From Zoogloea sp. (GTDB taxonomy: Bacteria > Pseudomonadota > Gammaproteobacteria > Burkholderiales > Rhodocyclaceae), in assembly GCA_009026175.1 (NCBI GenBank), contig WBTZ01000001.1, forward strand, positions 62,001-126,000: DNA of 64,000 nt, given 5' to 3'. The notes under the pieces were generated by a model, which did no database searches, was not told where the DNA came from, and saw nothing but the letters and a program-made list of their open reading frames with translations. Positions 14,300 through 23,166 of this stretch are shown piece after piece (the first letter of the stretch is position 1; each line of letters opens with the position of its first letter). The position numbers and the translations under genes were made by a program.

Positions 14300-14602
14300 A
14301 TGAAACGTTCACTTTCGGCCCTCATCTGTGGCTTCTGCGTGCTTGGGGCAGCCCTGGCTGACGAACCCGCAGCCAGCAAGCCTGAAGCGCCCGCCGAGCG
14401 CGGCACGGAAACCGCGGTCCAGAAGATCGAGCGCGGCGTCGATGCCGCAGGGCACGGCATCAAGCGGGGCGCGGAGGCCGCCGCCCACGGGATCAAGGCC
14501 GGGGTGTCGGCCACCGAGCGCGGCATCCGGCGCGGAGCCGAGGCCACGAGCGAGGTCCTGCACAAGGTGGCAGACAAGATCAGCCCGTCGTCGGGCGACT
14601 GA
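14300..14602 (+). CDS. Small secreted protein with amphipathic repeats
   Basis: A 100-residue protein with an N-terminal signal peptide (MKRSLSALICGFCVLGAALA, cleavage likely after ALA). A low-complexity mature part follows. Residues about 40-85 contain repeating 11- to 12-residue units of the form GIKRGAEAAAHGIK / GVSATERGIRRGAEAT, which should form an amphipathic helix. I do not recognise a named family. Similar alanine-rich helical repeat proteins occur as periplasmic or envelope stress proteins, which is only a guess here. An AAGGAG ribosome-binding site precedes the ATG. The next gene begins 19 bp downstream. Confidence 0.75.
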   Translation: MKRSLSALICGFCVLGAALADEPAASKPEAPAERGTETAVQKIERGVDAAGHGIKRGAEAAAHGIKAGVSATERGIRRGAEATSEVLHKVADKISPSSGD

Positions 14603-14621
14603 GTCGGAACGGAGTGCGACC

Positions 14622-15053
14622 ATGAGTACATTCAGCACCACCCGGCACCTTGGGGCAGCGCCTGCGGAGGTCTTTGCCGCCATCCGTGACGCGGAGCGCC
14701 TGGCCAGGTGGTGGGGGCCGGATGGCTTCTCCAACCGCTTCGACGTGTTTGAATTCCGTCCGGGCGGGAGATGGATCTTCAGCATGATCGGCCCGGATGG
14801 GACGGTGTATCCCAATGAGTCCGTATTCTCGGTGATCGACGTCGATCGGAGGCTGGTGATCCGGCACCTTTGCCAGCCCCACTTCGAACTCTCCATCGCG
14901 CTCGAGCCGGTGGACGGCGGTACGCTGCTGCATTGGGAGCAGGTCTTTGCCGACGCATCGGTGGCTCGGGCCGTCGCCCATATCGTCGAGCCCGCCAATG
15001 AGCAGAATCTCGACCGCCTGAGCATCGAACTGGGTCTGGCCAGGGGCGGTTGA
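14622..15053 (+). CDS. SRPBCC (AHSA1/START-like) family protein
   Basis: A 143-residue protein of the AHSA1-type SRPBCC fold, a hydrophobic-cavity domain used for ligand binding. Family features are the opening pattern TRHLGAAPAEVFAAIRDAERLARWWGP, read in two parts, then FRPGGRWIFSMIGPDG and the terminal amphipathic helix. The ligand is not predictable. It starts 19 bp after the small secreted protein gene, with GGAG 8 bp before the ATG, so the two may be co-transcribed. Confidence 0.85.
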   Translation: MSTFSTTRHLGAAPAEVFAAIRDAERLARWWGPDGFSNRFDVFEFRPGGRWIFSMIGPDGTVYPNESVFSVIDVDRRLVIRHLCQPHFELSIALEPVDGGTLLHWEQVFADASVARAVAHIVEPANEQNLDRLSIELGLARGG

Positions 15054-15182
15054 GGGGCCATTCGCGCGGGGGGATGGACTTCAGCCCCGGCGGAAATGCC
15101 GCGGGCTTTTTGCTATCCTGCTTTCCTTTTTCCGGCCGATGCGGCGCCCTGGCCGGTGGATCTCTCATTTACGGAGTGGCGG

Positions 15183-15719
15183 ATGGCCTCTTTGCAGGAA
15201 CAGTTCTTGAAAGCCGGCCTGGTCAATAAGAACAAGGTCAAGCAGACCAACCAGGAAAAGGCCAAGCAGAAAAAGATCGAGCGCCGGAGCGGTACCGAGA
15301 GCGTCGATGAGGTACGCCTGGCGGTGCTCGAAGCACAGCGCAAGGATGCCGAGCGCTCCCGCGAGCTCAACGCCCAGCGGGATGCCGCCGCCGCCCAGAA
15401 GGCGATTGCGGCGCAGATCGTCCAGATGGTCAAGCAGAGCCGCCAGAGCAAGGGCTCAGGCGATATCGCCTACAACTTCACCCACGACAACAAGATCAAG
15501 CGGGTCTATGTGTCGGCCCAGGTGCAGTCCCACATCGCGGCCGGGCACCTGGTGATCATCTGCCTGGGAGAAACCATCGAACTGGTGCCGGGCGTGATGG
15601 CCGACAAGATCGCCGAGCGTAATCCTGCTGTGGTCGTGCGGGTCACCAGGACCAGTCCGGCGACCGACGAGGACGATCCCTATGCCGCCTTCCAGGTCCC
15701 CGACGACATGATGTGGTAG
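15183..15719 (+). CDS. DUF2058 family nucleoprotein/polynucleotide-associated protein
   Basis: A 178-residue protein of the DUF2058 (YaiL-like) family. The N-terminus MASLQEQFLKAGLVNKNKVKQ is characteristic. A strongly charged, probably coiled-coil segment follows (residues about 20-90, rich in K, E, R and Q). The C-terminal domain contains YNFTHDNKIKRVYVS. Family members are annotated as polynucleotide-associated, but no biochemical role is firmly established. ATG 15183 is preferred over the longer open frame, which lacks similarity. It appears to be a single-gene unit convergent with the YjbR gene. Confidence 0.9.
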   Translation: MASLQEQFLKAGLVNKNKVKQTNQEKAKQKKIERRSGTESVDEVRLAVLEAQRKDAERSRELNAQRDAAAAQKAIAAQIVQMVKQSRQSKGSGDIAYNFTHDNKIKRVYVSAQVQSHIAAGHLVIICLGETIELVPGVMADKIAERNPAVVVRVTRTSPATDEDDPYAAFQVPDDMMW

Positions 15720-15756
15720 TCCGGCGGGCGGTGGCACAACGCGGCCGCCCGATGTG

Positions 15757-16128
15757 TCATTTCTCCGGCAGGGCCAGGAACTCGGCCTGCCGGTACTTCG
15801 GCAGGCGTAGCGCCACCAGCTGATGGGAGCGGGCCAGCGCGGCCCGCAGCTCCGCCTCGCCCAGGGGGTAGGGGCTCTCCATGGTCACCCAGCGGGCCCG
15901 GGCCAGGTAGGGGGCCGGGCGGATGCCGGGGCGATCGGTGTAGCCCAGGAAGAGATCGTCATCGACCTTGAAGGCCAGCCCGCCCTTGCCCTTGTCCACG
16001 AAGTCCAGGATGGCGAACATCTTGTTGCCGGTAATCGAGAAGACCCGGTTGCTGCCCCATTTGATGGATTCGCTGGCGCCGGGCAATGTCCGGCAGAACG
16101 CGGCAACCTGAGCGGGCGTCATCGGCAT
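15757..16128 (-). CDS. MmcQ/YjbR family DNA-binding protein
   Basis: A 123-residue protein of the MmcQ/YjbR family, which has a CyaY-like fold. Diagnostic stretches are FCRTLPGASESIKWGSNRVFSI, split around the conserved WG, and the lysine-containing KMFAILDF. A variant of the usual ending (ELRAALARSHQLVALRLPKY) closes the protein. Members are annotated as DNA-binding on structural grounds; a physiological role is not established. It is 46 bp downstream of the GST gene on the same strand, so the two may form a small operon. Confidence 0.88.
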   Translation of the reverse strand: MPMTPAQVAAFCRTLPGASESIKWGSNRVFSITGNKMFAILDFVDKGKGGLAFKVDDDLFLGYTDRPGIRPAPYLARARWVTMESPYPLGEAELRAALARSHQLVALRLPKYRQAEFLALPEK

Positions 16129-16174
16129 GTTTCAGGTCCTCCTGAGCGCGCCCGGAGGCATCGGGGCGGGCGAG

Positions 16175-16798
16175 TCATTGCGCCGGCAGGGGTAGCGGGG
16201 CCATGTCCGTGAAGCCGGGAATCGCCGCCACGCGCCCCAGCCAGGCCTGGATGTGGGGATAGGGCGAGAGATCGATCCCGCCTTCCGGTGCGTGGGCGAT
16301 GTAGGCGTAGCAGGCCAGGTCCGCCAGGGTGGGGTGGGGCGCGGCAAGGAACAGGCGCCCGGCCAGATGGCCCTCCATGAAATTGAACAGCCGGGCCGCA
16401 ATGGCCTTGGCGCTGTCCAGATTGCCGGCCATGTTCCATTGGCTCACCGCCCTGGCCGTGGCCGGGCCGAAGCGGACTTCCGCCGATGCGATCGACAGCC
16501 AGCGCTGCACTTCCGCGCGGGTCTTCGGGTCACGGGGCAGCCAGGGGCTGTCCGGCGCGTATTTTTCGATCAGATAGATGAGGATGGCGGTACTGTCACA
16601 GACCACCGCTTCGTCGTCCTGCAGCACCGGAATCTGCCCGAGGGGGTTCAGGGCCAGGAACTCGGGTGTCTGGCGCACGTCAACTGTGGCGGTAACGTAG
16701 CTGTAGGGAAGGCCCAGCAGCTTGAGCAACACTTCTACCCGATGGGCATGGCCCGATGGCGGGGTTCCGTACAGGGTGATCGACGGGGCACGGTTCAT
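16175..16798 (-). CDS. Glutathione S-transferase family protein
   Basis: A 207-residue cytosolic GST. The N-terminal thioredoxin-like domain (about 1-85) has ITLYGTPPSGHAHRVEVLL and the cis-Pro motif GQIPVLQ, then DSTAILIYLIEKY for gamma-glutamyl binding. The C-terminal helical domain contains HPTLADLACYAYI. The first Ser after the initial strand may be the catalytic residue. The substrate is unknown. It is divergent from katG across a 202-bp gap, a layout compatible with shared response to oxidative stress, though I cannot see an OxyR site with confidence. Confidence 0.92.
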   Translation of the reverse strand: MNRAPSITLYGTPPSGHAHRVEVLLKLLGLPYSYVTATVDVRQTPEFLALNPLGQIPVLQDDEAVVCDSTAILIYLIEKYAPDSPWLPRDPKTRAEVQRWLSIASAEVRFGPATARAVSQWNMAGNLDSAKAIAARLFNFMEGHLAGRLFLAAPHPTLADLACYAYIAHAPEGGIDLSPYPHIQAWLGRVAAIPGFTDMAPLPLPAQ

Positions 16799-16949
16799 CA
16801 GACTTCCTTTCGTTGTGCAGGAGAATCATGCTGAATGGTTTTGGCGTGCATGGCAACCATGGTCGGGCTGCGTCCGCGCCATCCCGATAGCAGCGCCCCA
16901 TCATCGTCATTGGGTGAATTCAATGGATGCTGGCAGGAGGTATGGCTAA

Positions 16950-19205
<2,256 letters not shown>

Positions 19206-19218
19206 TCCGGAGTGAGTG

Positions 19219-19248
19219 TTCCGGAGGGGCATGTACTGACCTCCGGAA
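19219..19248 (+). terminator. Inverted repeat after katG
   Basis: TTCCGGAGG (19219-19227) and CCTCCGGAA (19240-19248) form a perfect 9-bp stem with a 12-base loop, starting 13 bp after the katG stop. No T-tract follows, so it may be a transcript-end hairpin protecting mRNA more than a strong terminator. Confidence 0.45.
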
Positions 19249-19926
19249 TGCGCTGTCACGAGACTTGATGCTCTGGTCGGCTTCCCGCGTTTCCCTGCGC
19301 CATCGTTTGCCGCCAGCTTGAGCCTGCGGCCGGCTTGATGGCTGGCTGCGGCCTATCCCTGATCCCCCTCGAGAACACTCATTCAATCCATCCAGTCCGG
19401 CTGGCGACCCGTAGGCTGCGATGCGTTGTCAGAAATATTTACACTTTCCCCGAAGTGGTGGTTTCGAAAATAGTTGCTTTGGATACATGTCTGCTCCATC
19501 CCCACGTGAAATATGAGAATTTAAAAAAACTGTCAAAAATGGCATGGGGAATGCTTGTTTCCAAGAGAATCAATGAAGATCGCCGAAAGGGTTCCGCAAG
19601 CCTGAATGACGACATAAACACATCGAACCGGAGCGGCCGCAATTAGAGGTATTTGCGGATGTGTGCCAGTCCCGCAGGGGGATTGCGTGGGAGGCTTTTA
19701 TTTTTCCGGATATATGTTTTTTGGACGCCGGAATAAATGAATGGAGATAAAAGGCATTCCCCCGAAAAATGTCACGGAGTGCAATAAAAAACTTGGCATC
19801 TCTATATATTAAGTAATAGACTTTATTTGAGCAGGGCCATTCAGGAACTGCCCGCAATTCAGATGCATTGATAATCCCTTCTGCGCAGGAGGGGGGTTGG
19901 TTGGTCTCACTTCTGAGGAGTTCATC
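19249..19926. other. Long non-coding, AT-rich region upstream of the Tad pilus locus
   Basis: About 680 bp with no supported gene. From about 19430 the base composition turns clearly AT-rich compared with the rest of the window. It presumably carries the promoter and leader of the pilus operon. I see a sigma54-like element at 19540-19556. A second candidate is a sigma70-like pair, TTGGCA at 19793-19798 and TAATAG at 19814-19819, with a short 15-bp spacer. The 103-codon open frame at 19335-19646 has no family resemblance or ribosome-binding site. Confidence 0.7.
19540..19556 (+). promoter_or_regulatory. Possible sigma54 (-24/-12) promoter
   Basis: TGGCATGGGGAATGCTT has the invariant GG and GC of the -24/-12 class separated by exactly 10 bp, with most flanking consensus positions matched. 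It would give a leader of about 370 bp before the first pilin gene. Single motif match only; no enhancer site was recognised. Confidence 0.35.
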
Positions 19927-20106
19927 ATGAAAAAGATCTCTGCCACGCTGTCTCGTCTGATCCGTGAAGAAGAAGGTGCTGCTGCCACCGAATACGCCAT
20001 TCTTGTAGCACTCATTGCCGCGGCTGTTGCGGCTGCCGTAACGATTTTTGATATACAGGGCATCTACACGACCATGCGGGCGCGCGTGGTCACCGCCATG
20101 GGTTGA
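19927..20106 (+). CDS. flp: Flp-type pilin (major pilin candidate)
   Basis: A 59-residue Flp/Tad pilin. A short charged leader (MKKISATLSRLIREEEG) precedes the prepilin peptidase site G/AAATEYAILVALIA, with Gly at -1, Glu at +5 and Tyr at +6, followed by the hydrophobic assembly helix. The mature subunit is about 42 residues. ATG 19927 has a GAGGAG site 6 bp upstream. A strong stem-loop directly follows the gene, as is common after highly expressed major pilin genes. It is the first gene of the Tad operon. Confidence 0.95.
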   Translation: MKKISATLSRLIREEEGAAATEYAILVALIAAAVAAAVTIFDIQGIYTTMRARVVTAMG

Positions 20107-20118
20107 GTCTTCCCGTCG

Positions 20119-20146
20119 TGCGCCCCCGATCTTGCACGGGGGCGCA
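20119..20146 (+). other. Perfect stem-loop between the two pilin genes
   Basis: TGCGCCCCCG (20119-20128) and CGGGGGCGCA (20137-20146) form a 10-bp GC-rich stem with an 8-base loop, 13 bp after the first pilin stop. No T-run follows. It may stabilise the major pilin mRNA or partly terminate transcription, so that downstream genes are expressed less. Confidence 0.6.
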
Positions 20147-20176
20147 TTGCAGACACCGGTACGCCAGGACACGAAA

Positions 20177-20359
20177 ATGAGCGCGATAACCCTCCGACGC
20201 ATTTTCTGGCAGTTGAGCAGGGAAGAGTCTGCTGCGGCGGCAACCGAATACGCGATCCTGGTTGCCTTTGTGGCTGCTGCGGTTTCCCTGGCGGTTTCAC
20301 AGTTCAGCCTGATAGAGCTCTTTACCGAGCTCATGACGAGGGTTCAGGTTCTTTTCTAG
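20177..20359 (+). CDS. Second Flp-type pilin with a non-canonical cleavage site
   Basis: A 60-residue pilin paralogue. The core AAATEYAILVAFVAAAVSLAV keeps the Glu+5/Tyr+6 motif and hydrophobic helix, shown here over two overlapping stretches. The residue at -1 is Ala (context EESAAAATEY) where class pilins have Gly. It may be a minor or poorly processed subunit. Start ATG 20177 lies 18 codons before the motif, giving a leader like that of the first pilin. It lies 70 bp after that gene, beyond the stem-loop. Confidence 0.88.
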   Translation: MSAITLRRIFWQLSREESAAAATEYAILVAFVAAAVSLAVSQFSLIELFTELMTRVQVLF

Positions 20360-20459
20360 TTCCAGGTCGGTTTGATTTGTACAGGCGCGCGGAAAAAGGG
20401 TCCTGCGGGGGGCTTTATTTGCCGCACATAAAAGAAGAATAATCTTCCAGGGCAAGCTC

Positions 20460-20966
20460 GTGATCATCTTGCTATTGATTCTGGGGTTGGCCGTCTTCTT
20501 CGACCTGCGATCCAGGCGTATTCCAAACGTGCTTGTCGCCGCGGGCTTGCCAGCAGGATTCATACTGGCCGCCGTCGCCAATGGTCTTGATGGCCTGCTT
20601 GGCTCCCTGGCCGGAGCAGGTATTGGTATTGGTGTGTTCCTCCCGTTCTTTGTGTTTCGCCTGATCGGAGCAGGCGACGTCAAATTGTTCGGGGTGGTGG
20701 GGGCCTTTGTCGGCCAGGCCCATATTTTCCAGGTCCTTTTGTATTCCCTGATTGCCGGTGGCGTGGTTGGTGTCGGGGCGCTGCTGCTCTCCGGAAACAC
20801 CGGCAGGGCGCTGCACAACTTCAGGGTTTTCTTCGTCTCCGTCGTATTGCGTATGCAGCACGAGGTGATGCCTCTTTCCGAGCTGGCTGCCCAGAGCGCC
20901 GTGCGTATTCCCTACGCCCTGGCAATAGCGGCTGGCGTACTGGTGTGGCTGGGATTGAATCCATGA
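20460..20966 (+). CDS. tadV: Prepilin peptidase TadV/CpaA (A24 family)
   Basis: A 168-residue inner-membrane aspartic peptidase that cleaves Flp prepilins. The two catalytic Asp residues are in VFFDLRSRRIPN near residue 15 and in the GxGD-type motif IGAGDVKLF near residue 72. The rest is hydrophobic with about five or six membrane helices. GTG 20460 is the only start that keeps the whole first helix and Asp motif. Its stop overlaps the next ATG by 4 bp. Confidence 0.92.
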   Translation: MIILLLILGLAVFFDLRSRRIPNVLVAAGLPAGFILAAVANGLDGLLGSLAGAGIGIGVFLPFFVFRLIGAGDVKLFGVVGAFVGQAHIFQVLLYSLIAGGVVGVGALLLSGNTGRALHNFRVFFVSVVLRMQHEVMPLSELAAQSAVRIPYALAIAAGVLVWLGLNP

Positions 20967-22330
20967 ACAGGGTCGCTTCCGCTCTGGCAGAAAAGTGGGC
21001 TGATGGTGCCCGCATTCCGCTCCGTGCGCCCCGCAACGCAGACGAAACGGGGTGTCCGCCCGATCTCCTGACCGATCTGTGCGCGCGCTTTCTGGCCCGC
21101 CAGGGGCGCTTGAGGCTGCGTGACCTCGCAGGACTCGTGAAGCTCCCGCCCAGTGTGCTGGCGGATATTCTCGGCGGCATGCGCAATCGGCGCCTGGTGG
21201 AGGTGGCAGGCCACTCCGGTTTCGAGGCCGACACCGAGTACCAGCTGACCGAGCATGGCCAGATTCACGCCCGTGAGGCCTACGCCCGTTGTCAATATAC
21301 GGGTCCGGCTCCAGTGTCCCTCGAGGCGTACCGGGAGCGGGTGGATTCACATTCGTTGAGGCATCAGACGGTGAGTGCGCACGATGTGCGCGCCGCATTC
21401 AGCGGCCTGACGGTGGCACCGGAGGTGGTGGACCAGCTGGGGGCGGCCATGAATTCGGGGCGCGCCACCCTGATCTACGGTCCGGCTGGCAGCGGCAAGA
21501 CCTTTCTCGCGGAACATCTCGCGGCGTTGCAGCCGGGTCACATTCCGGTGCCCTACGCCATCACGGTGGGGGGCGAGATCATCCAGGTGTTCGATCCGCT
21601 GATTCACACGCCCCTGCCGCCGCCAATGGAGGGCGACAGCATGCTGGTCCGCACGGACCGGGACGAGCGCTGGCTGTTCTGCCAGCGGCCGGTGGTACTC
21701 ACGGGGGGCGAGCTGACCCTGCAGATGCTTGATCTTCAGTTCGATCCGGCCACCCGCTTCTATCAGGCGCCGCCCCACATGAAGGCCAACGGCGGAGTGT
21801 TCGTGGTGGACGATCTGGGCCGGCAACTGGTGGCACCCAGGGACTTGATGAACCGCTGGATCGTGCCCCTCGATCGCAGCGTGGATTATCTGTCGCTGCA
21901 CACGGGCTTCAAGTTCGCAGTGCCTTTCGACATGACGATCATCTTCTCCACGAACCTGTGTCCGCAGGCGATCGCCGACGAGGCCTTCCTGCGGCGCTTT
22001 GGCTACAAGGTCTATCTTGGCCCGCTTGAGCCGGCAGCCTACCAGCAGGTCTTCGAGGCCGTGTGCCGTGCCCAGGGGGTGAGCTTCGACCCCGCCGGCT
22101 TTGCGTGGTTGATCGAGCAGCGCCACCAGGCCGAGGGGCGGCCCCTTTTGGCCTGCTATCCGCGGGATCTGGTGGGACGGGTCCGGGATTTCGCGCTCTA
22201 TGAAGGTCGGGCCGCTTGCGCATCGATCGAGGCCCTGGCCCGTGCCTGGATGTCGTACTTCACGACGGCAGGAATGTCAGGAGGCACAGAGTCATTCCAG
22301 TCGTCACGCATCGGGGGAGGTGCAGCATGA
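20963..22330 (+). CDS. AAA+ ATPase with N-terminal winged-helix-like domain, Tad-associated
   Basis: A 455-residue protein. The N-terminal third (about 30-110) looks like a winged-helix domain (LRDLAGLVKLPPSVLADILGGMRNRRLVEV in overlapping parts). A MoxR/RuvB-like AAA+ module follows: Walker A GPAGSGKT at 173-180, Walker B-type GGVFVVDDLGR, and the sensor-like IIFSTNLCPQ. It is translationally coupled at both ends by ATGA overlaps with tadV and rcpC, so it belongs to the pilus operon. It is not part of the classical Caulobacter or Aggregatibacter Tad set. Its role could be remodelling of the machine or regulation; neither is established. Confidence 0.85.
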   Translation: MNRVASALAEKWADGARIPLRAPRNADETGCPPDLLTDLCARFLARQGRLRLRDLAGLVKLPPSVLADILGGMRNRRLVEVAGHSGFEADTEYQLTEHGQIHAREAYARCQYTGPAPVSLEAYRERVDSHSLRHQTVSAHDVRAAFSGLTVAPEVVDQLGAAMNSGRATLIYGPAGSGKTFLAEHLAALQPGHIPVPYAITVGGEIIQVFDPLIHTPLPPPMEGDSMLVRTDRDERWLFCQRPVVLTGGELTLQMLDLQFDPATRFYQAPPHMKANGGVFVVDDLGRQLVAPRDLMNRWIVPLDRSVDYLSLHTGFKFAVPFDMTIIFSTNLCPQAIADEAFLRRFGYKVYLGPLEPAAYQQVFEAVCRAQGVSFDPAGFAWLIEQRHQAEGRPLLACYPRDLVGRVRDFALYEGRAACASIEALARAWMSYFTTAGMSGGTESFQSSRIGGGAA

Positions 22331-23166
22331 AGAACAGTCGTGCATTGATGATGATTGCGGTGTCCGTGCTGGCCGGGGTCATGGCCATTGTGTTCGCGGC
22401 TCGCTGGTTGAACCAGCAGGGCAGCCTGGCCACACGCAAGGTGGCCGTGGCGGCAATGGACATGGGGCTGGGTCAGCAGATCCTGCCGGAGAACGTGAAG
22501 CTCGTCGCCTGGCCCGAAGGTGCGGTGCCCAGCGGAGCGTTTGCCGATGCCGAGAGCCTGAAGGAGCGGGTCGTGCGCACCGGGGTTCTGCAGAACGAAC
22601 CGATACTTGAGTCCAAGCTGGCCCCCCTCGGCACCCGGGGAGGGCTGTCTGCAGTGATCTCGGAGGGCAAGCGGGCCATCGCCGTGCGGGTGAACGATGT
22701 GGTGGGGGTGGGGGGCTTCGCGCTGCCGGGCAACTATGTGGATGTGATCGTCAGCACTAAGGACGAGCGCCGGGCGAAGGACGACGAGCAGGTGATCTCG
22801 AAGATCGTCCTTGAGAAGATCCTCGTGCTGGCGGTTGATTCCGAGGCCGGGCGCGACGAAACCAAGCCGAAGGTGGTGAAGGCCGTGACCCTGGAGGTGA
22901 CGCCGCAGGAGGCGGAGACCCTCGACCTGGCGCGCAGTGTGGGGCAGTTGTCGTTGGTGCTGCGCAACCAGGTAGATACCCGTTCGGTCAGGACCGGGGG
23001 GATCACCAAGAACATTCTGCTCGGCATCGAGTCCCGGCCCGCGCCGGTCGCGCCGCCGGCTGTCCGGCCGATGACAGTGGTCAGAGCCCCGGCGGGTGAT
23101 CCGGCACCCCGCAGGCAATGCGTCGAAGTGTTCACTGGTCGTGAGAGGAGCGAGCAATGCTTCTAG
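22327..23166 (+). CDS. rcpC: Flp pilus assembly protein CpaB/RcpC
   Basis: A 279-residue periplasmic protein of the CpaB/RcpC family, thought to act with the outer-membrane secretin. An N-terminal membrane anchor (about residues 7-27) precedes the SAF-like domain with the motif VAVAAMDMGLGQQILPENVKL, read in two parts. The RcpC C-terminal region begins around GKRAIAVRVNDVVGVGG. Its ATG overlaps the AAA+ gene stop (ATGA), and its end overlaps the secretin start by 10 bp. Confidence 0.93.
   Translation: MKNSRALMMIAVSVLAGVMAIVFAARWLNQQGSLATRKVAVAAMDMGLGQQILPENVKLVAWPEGAVPSGAFADAESLKERVVRTGVLQNEPILESKLAPLGTRGGLSAVISEGKRAIAVRVNDVVGVGGFALPGNYVDVIVSTKDERRAKDDEQVISKIVLEKILVLAVDSEAGRDETKPKVVKAVTLEVTPQEAETLDLARSVGQLSLVLRNQVDTRSVRTGGITKNILLGIESRPAPVAPPAVRPMTVVRAPAGDPAPRRQCVEVFTGRERSEQCF

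Noticed and set aside
19335..19646. 103-codon open frame in the long gap before the pilus operon
   Set aside because: No ribosome-binding site, no recognisable motif, and it crosses a composition boundary. The antisense frame is equally good.
19740..19800. Cyclic-di-GMP (GEMM-type) riboswitch in the pilus leader
   Set aside because: I looked for the conserved CACGCACAGGGCAAACC-like core. The nearest stretch (CACGGAGTGCAATAAA) does not keep the required bases or the helices around it.
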